The notes: generated by a model not told the origin, from the sequence alone. A stretch of DNA of 64,000 bases from Dokdonella sp. (GCA_016712865.1 JADJQH010000008.1:248001-312000); one strand, 5' to 3'; shown: positions 27,420 through 36,058, counted from the first letter of the stretch. Numbers and translations are program-made.

Positions 27420-28799
27420 ATGACCGCAATGATCCGCACCCTTACCGGCATCACCACCAGCGGTACTCCGCACCTGGGCAACTATGTCGGCGCCATCCGG
27501 CCTGCCATTGCCGCCAGCCGGCGCGCGGATGTGGAGTCGTTTTATTTCCTTGCCGACTACCATGCCCTGGTCAAATGCGAGGACCCGGCGCGGGTGGCAC
27601 GTTCGCGCCTGGAAATCGCCGCCACCTGGCTTGCTCTGGGCTTGGACACCGACCGGGCTTTCTTTTACCGGCAGTCCGACATACCCGAGATTCCCGAACT
27701 CACCTGGTTGTTGACCTGCGTCACCGCCAAGGGTTTGCTCAACCGCGCGCATGCCTACAAGGCGGCGGTGGATCGCAATGTCGAGGAAAACGAAGATGCC
27801 GATGCCGGAGTCAATGCCGGTTTGTTCATGTACCCGGTGCTGATGGCCGCCGACATCCTGGTGTTCAACGCGCATCGGGTTCCGGTCGGCAAGGACCAGA
27901 TCCAGCACATCGAGATGGCGCGCGACATCGGCCAGCGCTTCAACCATCTGTATGGAGCTGCGTATCGCGCGGTGACCGCAGGCGACGAGGATCCTTTCGT
28001 GTTGCCGGAAGTGGTGATCGAGGAGAACGTGGCAACCCTGCCGGGCCTCGACGGGCGCAAGATGTCCAAGAGTTATGACAATACCATTCCGCTGTGGCTG
28101 CCTTCGGCGCAACTGAAAAAGGCCTTGCTCGGCATCCTCACCGATTCGCGCGCGCCGGGCGAGCCCAAGGACACCGAAGGCTCCAACATCTTCTCCATCT
28201 ACCAGGCGTTTGCCACGGCGGAGGAAACCAACGCGATGCGCGTGGCCTTTGCCGAGGGCATTGCTTGGGGTGATGCAAAGCAGCGCCTGTTCGAGCGCAT
28301 CGACGCGGAGTTGTCCGAACCGCGTGAACGCTACGACGCCTTGATGGCGCGACCGGACGAGATCGAGGATCGCTTGCAGGTCGGCGCGCGCAAGGCGCGC
28401 GAACGCAGCGCGCCGTTCCTGGCTGCATTGCGCGAGTCGGTGGGCCTTTCATCACGTGTCCCCGCAGCAAAGGGAAACACGCCGAAATCAAAGACCGCCA
28501 CTGCCGCCCCGCTGTGGAAGCGTTATCGCGAAAAGGACTCGCGTTTCTACTTCAAGCTGGTGGATGGCGAAGGCGTAGTGCTGTTGCAGAGCGGCGGTTT
28601 CGAGCGTCCCGACGAGTGCGGTCGCCTGATCGATACGCTGATGAACATGGCCGCCAACGCCGGGTCAGATCAGGCCGCCGATTGGAGCATGCAGGGCAAG
28701 GTCGAGGTGTTGGCATCGACGCAAGATGTGAAATCGGCGCTTTCCGCGCTTGCCGCGATCCAGGCGGAAAAGCAGGCGGCCAAGGCGTCCGCGAACTGA
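27420..28799 (+). CDS. trpS: Tryptophanyl-tRNA synthetase with C-terminal extension
   Basis: 459 residues; E. coli TrpS has 334. It charges tRNA-Trp. The HIGH-type motif PHLGN is at 17-21 and KMSKS at 214-218 (GRKMSKSYDN). The core is standard to about residue 340. An additional 110 residues follow: a charged linker, then WKRYREKDSRFYFKLVDGEGVVLLQS, which resembles the DUF1508/YegP fold, then a helical tail. The extension is in the same frame with normal codon use, so it is a genuine fusion and not a read-through. TAAACT at about 27389 is a possible -10. Confidence 0.95.
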   Translation: MTAMIRTLTGITTSGTPHLGNYVGAIRPAIAASRRADVESFYFLADYHALVKCEDPARVARSRLEIAATWLALGLDTDRAFFYRQSDIPEIPELTWLLTCVTAKGLLNRAHAYKAAVDRNVEENEDADAGVNAGLFMYPVLMAADILVFNAHRVPVGKDQIQHIEMARDIGQRFNHLYGAAYRAVTAGDEDPFVLPEVVIEENVATLPGLDGRKMSKSYDNTIPLWLPSAQLKKALLGILTDSRAPGEPKDTEGSNIFSIYQAFATAEETNAMRVAFAEGIAWGDAKQRLFERIDAELSEPRERYDALMARPDEIEDRLQVGARKARERSAPFLAALRESVGLSSRVPAAKGNTPKSKTATAAPLWKRYREKDSRFYFKLVDGEGVVLLQSGGFERPDECGRLIDTLMNMAANAGSDQAADWSMQGKVEVLASTQDVKSALSALAAIQAEKQAAKASAN

Positions 28800-28956
28800 C
28801 CGCTCCGGATCACGCTCAAGCGCGGTTTGTCCGAAACCGTGATCTGCTGCGCGTTGCCTGCGTGCACCGCGCACATTCCCTGACTGCAGGGGGAGTATCG
28901 TGTTTCGACCTTGCTTCGCAGTGCAGCCTTCAACGGTGAATACCCGCAACTCCAGC

Positions 28957-29850
28957 ATGAATCGGCTTTTCGTAGCGCTGATGCTGCTTGTCTTGTGCCA
29001 TGGCACGGCAAAGGCGACCACGACCGGCCAGCTCCCCGCGTGGGTATGCGAGGTGCCCGATGCCATCTTCATCGACGGATTCCAGCCGGCAGCGGCACGA
29101 GTGAGCCTGCCCTCGAACGGATCGGGCGGTGCCGTCGGCAACGTCACGCGAGTCGTGAATGTGCCCGGATACGGATCGCGCACGGTTTATCTGCGAGTGC
29201 CGCCTTCCTACTCGCCTTCGCGACCGATGCCACTGGTATTGGCTCTGCATGGACAAGCCGGAAGCCCGGCGGCAGCAGACAGCGAGGCGCTGCGGGCACG
29301 CAATACGTGGGCGGGAATCGCCGATGCGGAAGGATTCATCGTCGTCGCTCCGGTGGGTACCGAGAGCACCGGAGGCTGGATCGTTCCTCCGCCCAATCCG
29401 AGTGACTACAACCTGTTTGCCTCCGCCATGGCCGATGCCGAAGCGGCCTACAACATCGATCGCTCGCGTCGCATCGGTTGGGGCTATTCCGCCGGTGGAC
29501 ATGTGTTGCACGACATCATGTACAACGATTTCGGTGCGCCGATTTCGATCGACGATTTCGCCGCCTATGCGGTCAGCGCAGGCGTGCTGCAGGGGTTGGC
29601 TTGCAACAGTCCATCCGCGTGCAGCGCATTGCTCGGTACGGCCTCACGCCATGTTCCGCTGGATATTCACATCGGCAACAGCGATCCGCTGGTCTCGTAT
29701 GCCCAGCAGGATCGTGATGCATTCGTCGCCAACGGCTGGGTGCTCGGAGATGATCTGTGGTTCAGTCCGTTTGTCGGCGGGCACAACTACACGGCCAGTC
29801 ACCTCGACACCATGTGGCAACGCTTGTGCCCGTTCCAGGCGTTGCCTTGA
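28957..29850 (+). CDS. Secreted alpha/beta hydrolase (PHB depolymerase/feruloyl esterase-like), tag near N-terminus
   Basis: 297 residues from ATG 28957, which gives a signal peptide ending TAKA. The oxyanion region LALHGQAG, nucleophile motif GYSAG (S178), an Asp region (IGNSDPLV) and a late His (GGHNY) fit a serine esterase of the LpqC/PHB depolymerase type. The shared tag appears as DAIFIDGFQ at residues 35-43, just after the signal peptide instead of at the C-terminus. Its last 25 bp are duplicated exactly at 32314-32338. Substrate unknown. Confidence 0.85.
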   Translation: MNRLFVALMLLVLCHGTAKATTTGQLPAWVCEVPDAIFIDGFQPAAARVSLPSNGSGGAVGNVTRVVNVPGYGSRTVYLRVPPSYSPSRPMPLVLALHGQAGSPAAADSEALRARNTWAGIADAEGFIVVAPVGTESTGGWIVPPPNPSDYNLFASAMADAEAAYNIDRSRRIGWGYSAGGHVLHDIMYNDFGAPISIDDFAAYAVSAGVLQGLACNSPSACSALLGTASRHVPLDIHIGNSDPLVSYAQQDRDAFVANGWVLGDDLWFSPFVGGHNYTASHLDTMWQRLCPFQALP

Positions 29851-29851
29851 T
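29827..29851. repeat. 25-bp direct repeat, left copy
   Basis: Identical to 32314-32338 (core cccgttccaggcgttgcc). It spans the last codons and stop of the esterase gene. The two copies bracket a 2.5-kb segment with its own genes. Confidence 0.85.
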
Positions 29852-29890
29852 GTGGCCGCAGCAGCTTGTCATCGCATCCCCGCGCGTGTC

Positions 29891-30045
29891 GTAGAGCGGA
29901 GCTTGCTCCGCTTACTTTTTCCTGCAATGTCCCAAGCCGAGCAAGCTCGGCTCTACAAGAGCATATCGGTTCCCGTAGTCCCCAGCCGAGCAAGCTCGGC
30001 TCTACAAGAGCATGTCGGTTCCCGTAGAGCGGAGCTTGCTCCGCT
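29891..30045. repeat. Four REP units of the gagc-aagctc family
   Basis: In the gap 29851-30336. Palindromic units gtagagcggagcttgctcc... lie at 29891-29912 and 30024-30045, and agccgagcaagctcggctc... at 29935-29956 and 29984-30005, with near-identical spacers. The same family recurs at 62735-63022. Non-coding. Confidence 0.85.
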
Positions 30046-30081
30046 CATCGTTCCTTCCCGGTTCCCGCGTCACGCCAACAT

Positions 30082-30168
30082 TTACGCCGCCAGCGGCTGG
30101 GCATGTTCAAGCCCGTCGAAATAGTCGCGGGTCAGGCGCAACTGGGTCAGTGCGCATTCGGTGCAGTA
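30082..30168 (-). pseudogene. Remnant of a dus gene 3' end
   Basis: On the minus strand 28 codons read CTECALTQLRLTRDYFDGLE then HAQPLAA and a stop. They align with the last residues of the complete dusB in this window (DCAQTQMRLTRDYFDQLEQG then RPLAA). About 70% identity shows this is not a recent copy of that gene but another allele or paralogue. Nothing of dus lies upstream of it. It sits at the left edge of the 2.5-kb cassette, mirroring the dusB 3' end at the right edge. Confidence 0.8.
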
Positions 30169-30336
30169 CGGGCGTGTTCATTGAAATGCTGGCTACAGGA
30201 CATTTCACTTCTATCGCGTCGGCTTGTGTCAGATGGAACATTCGTCGCACAGAATCAAGGATTTGCGTTGTCATTCTTGTATCCATGAATTCTCGGGTGT
30301 AGCTTGCCGGTTCGGATTCAGATAGATGGAACGCCC

Positions 30337-31683
30337 ATGAAACGACGTATCCTGCAGACAACCCTTCTTGCAATTCTTTGCGCTGCCGCTCCGCTGGCGC
30401 TCGTTCAAGCCGGCGTTGTGGTTGAGTCGTTCGGCCTAACGACTTTCGACCCGCAAGAGAATCTTTTCACCTCCATTGGCCGCCCTACGAGTCCCGGCCT
30501 GCTGGCTGGCGTTGGTGCCGCTGAGGAATGGCCGGTCAGCATCAATCTGGCGCGGCTGCAAACCCTTCCGGAAACCGTGGTGCTCAATCTGCCAGGTCAG
30601 GAGTCCGACACACTCATCAGACTTCGCGCCGAACCGCGGGCCGGCAACGGTTATCTGTGGACCGGCGGCGGCGAAGGTTGCAGCGCGCTGCTAAGCGCGA
30701 AACCGAACCAGTTCCGCGCGACGATTTCGTGCCTCAGCGGAAACTATGGAGTCGAGACCACATCCAGCGGTCCCCGCCTGACCCGTTACGTCTATGAACC
30801 GGCTCCGCTCGGCGCGGAAAACGATGTTGTCCTTCCTGCGAGCACGCCGACCAGCCCAAACATCCCGGCGAACACGGAAACCCATTCCCTGGATGGCCCG
30901 GCATCGCTCGATACCGAAATCGACGTCCTGGTTCTCTACACCGCCAACGTGCGCCAAGCGCTGCAAGCGGTTGGCATCGATGCGACAACATACATGCAGG
31001 ACACTCTCGCCGCTACGCAAATGGCCATGGATCGCAGCACCAGTCCGGGCGATGCGGTGATCGCGGAGTTGAATCTGGTGCATGCACAAGAAGTGGCGCA
31101 TGCCGAGTCCGGGCAATTTCTTGATGACCTGAACTATCTGCGGCTAGATAGTATTGCGGTCGGATTACGAAACACATATGCGGCGGACTTAGTGATGCTG
31201 ATTCGGGAAAGTTCGCCGCAACCGAATCAATGTGGACTTGCGTATGGACCGGGTATTTTGACTACTCCACCGCCAGGCCCAGGATTTGCGCCCTTTGCCG
31301 TTGCAGTGACGAAGCGCCAATGCTCGTTCTCGGCCTATCCATTCCAGCATGAGTTTGGCCACCTGTTTGGTGGTAACCACAATCCCGAGGACAACAGTAA
31401 TCCTACGCCATTACATCCCTGGGCCTTTGCGCATTGGGATAATGCACCGAATCCGGAAGACAGTGCACGAACCTTGCTTTCCTATCAAATTCAAACCTGC
31501 CATGGCAGTTGCCCGCAGGTGCTGAATTACTCGAATGCGGCGGTTACCTTGACCAAGCCTTGGAACTTCCGTACGGGTGTCATGGGGCAGCGCGAAAATG
31601 CCTTGATCATTGAGGAATTCGCCTCGATTACCGCACAGTACCGGTCCAGTCTGGATCGAATCTTTGCGGATGGATTCGAGTAG
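30337..31683 (+). CDS. Secreted zinc metalloprotease (metzincin), tagged C-terminus
   Basis: 448 residues with a signal peptide (ending LVQA). The zinc motif HEFGHLFGGNH (H338, E339, H342, H348) is complete. A 190-residue pro-region precedes a peptidase domain starting around EIDVLVLYTANVRQAL, typical of reprolysin-like enzymes. It ends LDRIFADGFE, the clearest copy of the tag. Codon use looks more AT-rich than neighbours (several ata, tta, aat codons around 31130-31210), suggesting acquisition. A small surface-protein gene follows after 9 bp. Confidence 0.9.
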   Translation: MKRRILQTTLLAILCAAAPLALVQAGVVVESFGLTTFDPQENLFTSIGRPTSPGLLAGVGAAEEWPVSINLARLQTLPETVVLNLPGQESDTLIRLRAEPRAGNGYLWTGGGEGCSALLSAKPNQFRATISCLSGNYGVETTSSGPRLTRYVYEPAPLGAENDVVLPASTPTSPNIPANTETHSLDGPASLDTEIDVLVLYTANVRQALQAVGIDATTYMQDTLAATQMAMDRSTSPGDAVIAELNLVHAQEVAHAESGQFLDDLNYLRLDSIAVGLRNTYAADLVMLIRESSPQPNQCGLAYGPGILTTPPPGPGFAPFAVAVTKRQCSFSAYPFQHEFGHLFGGNHNPEDNSNPTPLHPWAFAHWDNAPNPEDSARTLLSYQIQTCHGSCPQVLNYSNAAVTLTKPWNFRTGVMGQRENALIIEEFASITAQYRSSLDRIFADGFE

Positions 31684-31692
31684 GAGTGCGTC

Positions 31693-32283
31693 ATGCCCAC
31701 TCCGACGTGCGTTCTATTCGCTGTGCTCGCTTTATGGGCTGGGCTGGATGCTCGGGCAGAGGATCATGCGTCGGATATTTCCGTTCACTTGAGCGCTCAA
31801 CCGTCAACCGGCCTCGTGCCAGGACAGCCGATCGAATTCACGTTGAACATAACAAACCATGGGCCGGAACCAGTCAACCGTGTAACTCTGCTGAGCTCTG
31901 ATTTTTATGATCAATTCGACCTAGACTTCGGCACGACCGATTGTGAGAACTTCGTGGTGATCATCACGGACGGAGAGGTTTTTCACTACAACCTCGTTTG
32001 GTATCCGGCTGACTTCGTGGCATTGGAGGTTGGTGAAACTCGGGTTTGTCATTTCGCGTTAGCGTTGTCGAGCCAAGCGCCACCGATCTGGCCTTTCAGC
32101 TTCGGCCTCGCGACTATCGATGAAGATATCAATCCGGCAAATAATGTCTCCACGGTGATCCTGCGCCGAGGTGACATACCCCCGACTGCCCTGCCGATGA
32201 TTTCCCCAATCATCTCGCTGCTCCTGGCGTTAGGGCTCGCGACAGTTGCGTGCCTCGCGATTAGTCGAGTCCAGTGCGCTTGA
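31693..32283 (+). CDS. Exported DUF11/CARDB-like protein with hydrophobic C-terminal anchor
   Basis: 196 residues. Signal peptide (ending DARAE) followed by one beta-sandwich domain with the DUF11-type pattern (PGQPIEFTLNITNHGPEPVNRV ... ANNVSTVIL). A C-terminal proline-led hydrophobic helix (PMISPIISLLLALGLATVA) ends in a short basic tail, like IPTL-CTERM-type sorting tails. Only 9 bp after the metalloprotease, so co-transcribed. Possibly a membrane-retained partner of the protease (inference). AT content again above neighbours. Confidence 0.7.
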   Translation: MPTPTCVLFAVLALWAGLDARAEDHASDISVHLSAQPSTGLVPGQPIEFTLNITNHGPEPVNRVTLLSSDFYDQFDLDFGTTDCENFVVIITDGEVFHYNLVWYPADFVALEVGETRVCHFALALSSQAPPIWPFSFGLATIDEDINPANNVSTVILRRGDIPPTALPMISPIISLLLALGLATVACLAISRVQCA

Positions 32284-32313
32284 AGGCGCAGCAACAGAGT
32301 CAAACGGATCACC

Positions 32314-32338
32314 TGCCCGTTCCAGGCGTTGCCTTGAT
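32314..32338. repeat. 25-bp direct repeat, right copy
   Basis: Exact copy of the esterase 3' end (29827-29851) with no esterase gene in front. After it come simple repeats (ccccaatcccc, 32425-32458) and the dusB 3' end. Confidence 0.85.
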
Positions 32339-32466
32339 TGGGCCGGGAGTTCGGGATTCGGAAATTTGGATGGGTTCAAGCAAGCGCCAAAACAACACCG
32401 AAGCGCATTCTGCTGTTGCAAATCCCGAATCCCTAATCCCCAATCCCCAATCCCCGCTCCAACGCA

Positions 32467-33453
32467 TCACGCGGCCAGCGGGCGCCCTTGCTCTAGCTGA
32501 TCAAAATAATCCCGGGTCAGGCGCATCTGGGTCTGCGCACAATCGGTGGCGTTGACCACGTTGCGGAAAGCGGCATTCTCCGGGCGATCCTTGGCATACC
32601 AACCGAGGTGCTTGCGCGCGATGCGCACACCCGGCAGTTCGCCATAAAACGCATACAGATCTTCAAGGTGGCCAATCAGGATGTCGCGAACCTCGGTGGC
32701 AGTGGGCGCTGCGAGTCGTTCGCCGTGGCGAAGGTAATGGGCGATCTCGCGGAAGATCCATGGTCGCCCCTGCGCGGCTCGCCCAATCATCAGCGCATCG
32801 GCTCCGGTCTGGTGCAACACCCGCGCGGCTTTTTGCGGACTGTCGATATCGCCATTGGCAATCAGGGGAATGCGAATTGCCGCGCGAATGGCTGCGATGG
32901 TTTCGTATTCGGCTTCACCCTGATACTGGTCGGCACGGGTGCGCCCATGCACGGCCAGCGCCGTGATGCCGGAGTCCTGGGCGATGCGCGCGATGCGCAC
33001 GCCGTTGCGGTTGTCGCGGTTCCAGCCGGTACGGATCTTCAGCGTGACCGGCACCTCGACCGCGCGCACCACCGCCGCGCAGATGCGTGCCACCAGCTCC
33101 TCGTTCTGCAGCAGGGCCGAGCCCGAATACACGTTGCACACCTTTTTCGCCGGGCAGCCCATGTTGATGTCGATGAGTTGCGCGCCATGGTCGACGTTGT
33201 AGCGCGCCGCTTCGGCCAACATGACCGGGTCGTAACCGGCAATCTGCACACTGATGGGATCGGGTTCGCCGGCATGATCGCCGCGGCGCAGCGACTTGCG
33301 TGTGTGCCACAGGCGTGGATCGGCCGTGGTCATTTCGGACACGGCCAAGCCCGCACCCAGCCGCTTGCACAACTGGCGAAACGGCTTGTCGGTGACGCCG
33401 GCCATGGGGGCCAGGATCACGGGCGGATCAATGCGGTGCTTGCCGATCAACAT
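32467..33453 (-). CDS. dusB: tRNA-dihydrouridine synthase B
   Basis: 328 residues following E. coli DusB closely (LAPMAGVTDKPFR, VQIAGYDP, IDINMGCPAKKV with catalytic C100, HGRTR, ANGDI, DALMIGRAAQGRPWIF). It reduces specific uridines of tRNA using FMN. ATG 33453 is used; the annotatable frame extends upstream but a TACAAT -10 at 33461-33466 places the transcription start at about this ATG, giving a leaderless mRNA. In E. coli dusB is followed by fis; here the gene downstream is not fis. Confidence 0.93.
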   Translation of the reverse strand: MLIGKHRIDPPVILAPMAGVTDKPFRQLCKRLGAGLAVSEMTTADPRLWHTRKSLRRGDHAGEPDPISVQIAGYDPVMLAEAARYNVDHGAQLIDINMGCPAKKVCNVYSGSALLQNEELVARICAAVVRAVEVPVTLKIRTGWNRDNRNGVRIARIAQDSGITALAVHGRTRADQYQGEAEYETIAAIRAAIRIPLIANGDIDSPQKAARVLHQTGADALMIGRAAQGRPWIFREIAHYLRHGERLAAPTATEVRDILIGHLEDLYAFYGELPGVRIARKHLGWYAKDRPENAAFRNVVNATDCAQTQMRLTRDYFDQLEQGRPLAA

Positions 33454-33460
33454 GGCGCGC

Positions 33461-33466
33461 ATTGTA
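33461..33466 (-). promoter_or_regulatory. -10 box of dusB, leaderless configuration
   Basis: TACAAT on the minus strand, 7 nt before the ATG, so initiation would fall on or next to the start codon. No clear -35 was found. Divergent from a TAGAAT box at 33519-33524 serving the DedA gene. Confidence 0.5.
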
Positions 33467-33619
33467 GCGGGCCTGCCTGGACCCGGCTGGCAGGTCATCC
33501 TCGGGAAGGAGGGCGGGTTAGAATCCGCAGTACTCCGCCACAAGCCCAGACTGCTTGAATTCCGATATCCGCCCCAGCATGCGTTCGTCTTTCCAGCGGC
33601 TCCCGCACGGGGTTGGCTG

Positions 33620-34270
33620 ATGGGCCTGCTTGATTTCCTCATCGGGGTATTCACGGAGAACGGCTACCTTGCCGTCTTCACCATCCTGCTGATCTGCGGA
33701 TTCGGCGTGCCGATTCCCGAGGACATCAGCCTGGTCGCCGGTGGCGTGATCTCGGGCTTGGGCTACGCCAATGTGCACGTGATGTGCGCGGTCGGCATCA
33801 CCGGCGTGCTGGCGGGTGACTCCCTCATGTTCATGGTGGGCAGGGTGTTTGGCGAGCGCGCCTTGCGCCTGCGCTGGGTCGCCTATCTGCTCACGCCGCG
33901 TCGCTATGCCAAGGTCCAGGCCAAGTTCCAGCGCTACGGCAATCGCCTGATGTTCGTCGCGCGCTTCCTGCCTGGCCTGCGTTCACCCATTTATCTCACC
34001 GCCGGCATGACCCGGCGCGTTTCATTCTGGCGTTTCTTCCTGCTGGATGGATTGGCCGCGCTGATCAGCGTGCCGGTCTGGGTCTATCTCGGCCACTATG
34101 GCGCGTTGCACCGCGATTGGCTGATGACCTGGCTGGATCGCGGCAAGGTCGTGGTGATCCTGGTCGCGGCGGTCATCGTCGCGCTGGGGGTCGCCTGGTT
34201 CTGGCGACGCCGCGCGCGTCATCGCGCGCTGCTGACCCTGCGGCAAGTTCGCCGCAAGCGCGGGAATTGA
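33620..34270 (+). CDS. DedA-family membrane protein
   Basis: 216-residue polytopic protein. It carries the DedA/SNARE-associated pattern: GFGVPIPEDISLVAGG near the N-terminus, GDSLMFMVGRVFGER, then FQRYGNRLMFVARFLPGLRSPIYLTAG with the conserved arginine. About five hydrophobic segments. DedA proteins move lipids such as undecaprenyl phosphate or support membrane energetics. ATG 33620 is used; upstream open frame overlaps dusB on the other strand. TAGAAT at 33519-33524 is a plausible -10. Confidence 0.88.
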   Translation: MGLLDFLIGVFTENGYLAVFTILLICGFGVPIPEDISLVAGGVISGLGYANVHVMCAVGITGVLAGDSLMFMVGRVFGERALRLRWVAYLLTPRRYAKVQAKFQRYGNRLMFVARFLPGLRSPIYLTAGMTRRVSFWRFFLLDGLAALISVPVWVYLGHYGALHRDWLMTWLDRGKVVVILVAAVIVALGVAWFWRRRARHRALLTLRQVRRKRGN

Positions 34271-34316
34271 ACGCCGCGCAGTCGTTGGAGCGCAGCCCTC
34301 CCGTATCCAGATCGAA

Positions 34317-35321
34317 TCAGCACGGCTCCGGAAAGCGGGCCTTCACTTCGGCCAAGCTCGGCACGGCGAGCGCAGCGCCCACGCGTTCGGTACTCAGTCC
34401 CGCAACGCGATTGGCGTGACGCACGGCCTGCTGGAAAGCCGGTTCGGGTGATTGTGCGAGGCAGGCCACCAGTGCGCCATTGAAGGCATCGCCGGCACCC
34501 GTGGTGTCCACGCTCGTCACCCGCTCCGCCTGCATGCGATAGAAGTCGCGCGCATCGCCGCGACGCGTGGCGGAGTCGTGTGAAACAAAGCAACCCCGTG
34601 CACCCAGGGTGATCACCACGGTGGGCACGCCCAACCTGCGGCAGAGGGCGTGCAGGATTTCATCGGTGCTGTCGGCAATGTCATCCGCTGCCATGCGCTC
34701 GCCCAGGATGTTCGCCAGCAGCATGGAAAACTCGGTTTCGTTGGGCGTGATCACGTTGCACAGGGCAAGCAGTCCGGAATCAAGGCCCGCATGCATCGGC
34801 GCCGGATTGAGCACGCACAAAAGGCCATGTCGATTGCCCAGTGCCAGCGCGACCTGCACTGCATCCAGATTGTTTTCCAGTTGCACAAGCAGCACGCGCG
34901 CGGCGGCGAATGCGCTTTCGTGTTCTGCAATGAACGCCGTGCTCATCCGTTCATTGGCGGCCAGGTTGACCATGATCTGGTTGGAGCCTTCGGCATTGAC
35001 GATGATGCCTGCCGAGGCCGTGGCGACATCATCGAGAACCTGCCATGCGCAATCCAATCCTTCCCTTGCGGCATATTCGCGCGCCGTGCGACCCAGGCCA
35101 TCGTTGCCAATGGCGCCCAGGTAAAGCACATCGCCGCGCTGGCGGAAACAGGCAACGGCCTGGTTGAATCCCTTGCCGCCGGGGCCGGTGCTGAATGCCA
35201 ATGCACGACGGGTCTCGCCTGGTTGCGGGAAGCGGTCGGTAGACCAGACATGATCCTGCACATAGCTGCCGAGCACGATGGCGAGGTGCGCGCGCCCGTT
35301 TTGATCGCGGGAATAACTCAT
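34317..35321 (-). CDS. PfkB-family sugar kinase, ribokinase-like
   Basis: 334 residues with PfkB signatures: GGKGFNQAVA near the N-terminus and DTTGAGDAF (272-280, catalytic D278). Ribokinase is the best guess (phosphorylates D-ribose at O5), from the GPGGKGxNQA motif. No ribose transporter or rbsD is nearby, so the sugar is not certain. The start ATG overlaps the methyltransferase stop (ATGA), so translation is coupled. Confidence 0.85.
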   Translation of the reverse strand: MSYSRDQNGRAHLAIVLGSYVQDHVWSTDRFPQPGETRRALAFSTGPGGKGFNQAVACFRQRGDVLYLGAIGNDGLGRTAREYAAREGLDCAWQVLDDVATASAGIIVNAEGSNQIMVNLAANERMSTAFIAEHESAFAAARVLLVQLENNLDAVQVALALGNRHGLLCVLNPAPMHAGLDSGLLALCNVITPNETEFSMLLANILGERMAADDIADSTDEILHALCRRLGVPTVVITLGARGCFVSHDSATRRGDARDFYRMQAERVTSVDTTGAGDAFNGALVACLAQSPEPAFQQAVRHANRVAGLSTERVGAALAVPSLAEVKARFPEPC

Positions 35322-36058
35322 GATTGCAATCCCTGCGTAGCGACGGCCTGCCGGCTGTTGGCAGGAACGCCTTTGCCTTGATCAGGTCGATCAATCGGTG
35401 ATGGCTCGCCGTGATGGGCGACGATCAACCAGTTTTCGAACGGCAGGCGACCGCTCAGCGATTCGAAGCGGGCCTGCACGCCATGGCGGGCAAATCGCTG
35501 TTCCAGTTCCTCACGCACGGGATAGGCTTTTGGGCCGACATTCATCCAGCGCGCAATGCGTGCCATCCAGTCCACGCCGCGGGTAAAGCGCAAGCGCCAA
35601 CCAGGTCGGGCAAGACCGGTGCGCATGATCAGGACGGCACCCGTATCCAGGCAGGCAAGCGCCGATTCAAGCAGCGCATCCTGGGCGGCAGGCTCAAGAA
35701 ACTGCACGATATCGAGCAGGGCCACGCTGCCCCGGTGCTGCGGGAAGTCGCGGCTCAAGTCCATTTCACGGAATTGCGTTGCCTGGAGTCCGGCACGGTT
35801 TGCAGCGGCCGTGGCCGAGCGGATCTTGCCGCTGTCGACATCGACTCCCGAATAGGCGGCGGTGAAACCCTGGCCGCGCAGGACATGGGCCAGCAGGCCA
35901 ATACCGCAACCGACATCCAGCAATGGCCGATGCGTATCGATCAGCGCTTCGGCAACCACCCGATACAGCGGATCGGTGGCAAATTTGCTGCGGGCGTAAT
36001 AGTAGTGGGTTCGATGCGGCAGGTAGTGGCGGGCGATGTCACGCGGGGCAAAAGTCAT
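35318..36058 (-). CDS. Class I SAM-dependent methyltransferase
   Basis: 246 residues. Motif I LLDVGCGIG (46-54) and the following GVDVD acidic loop define a Rossmann-fold methyltransferase. The motif II/III-like VALLDIVQFL and GAVLIMRTG also fit. The substrate is not evident; the N-terminal YLPHRTHYYYARSKFATDPLY is reminiscent of lipid or small-molecule methyltransferases. First gene of a two-gene operon with the sugar kinase. The 218-bp array lies directly upstream of its start. Confidence 0.8.
   Translation of the reverse strand: MTFAPRDIARHYLPHRTHYYYARSKFATDPLYRVVAEALIDTHRPLLDVGCGIGLLAHVLRGQGFTAAYSGVDVDSGKIRSATAAANRAGLQATQFREMDLSRDFPQHRGSVALLDIVQFLEPAAQDALLESALACLDTGAVLIMRTGLARPGWRLRFTRGVDWMARIARWMNVGPKAYPVREELEQRFARHGVQARFESLSGRLPFENWLIVAHHGEPSPIDRPDQGKGVPANSRQAVATQGLQS

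Noticed and set aside
28808-28844. Terminator after trpS (gatcacg ... cgtgatc with inner cggtttgtccgaaaccg)
   Set aside because: Stems are short and no T-run follows; too weak to list.
30082-32467. Phage-type integration at dus with att sites
   Set aside because: dus-end copies are only about 70% identical and there is no integrase; the 25-bp direct repeats are described but site-specific integration is not claimed.
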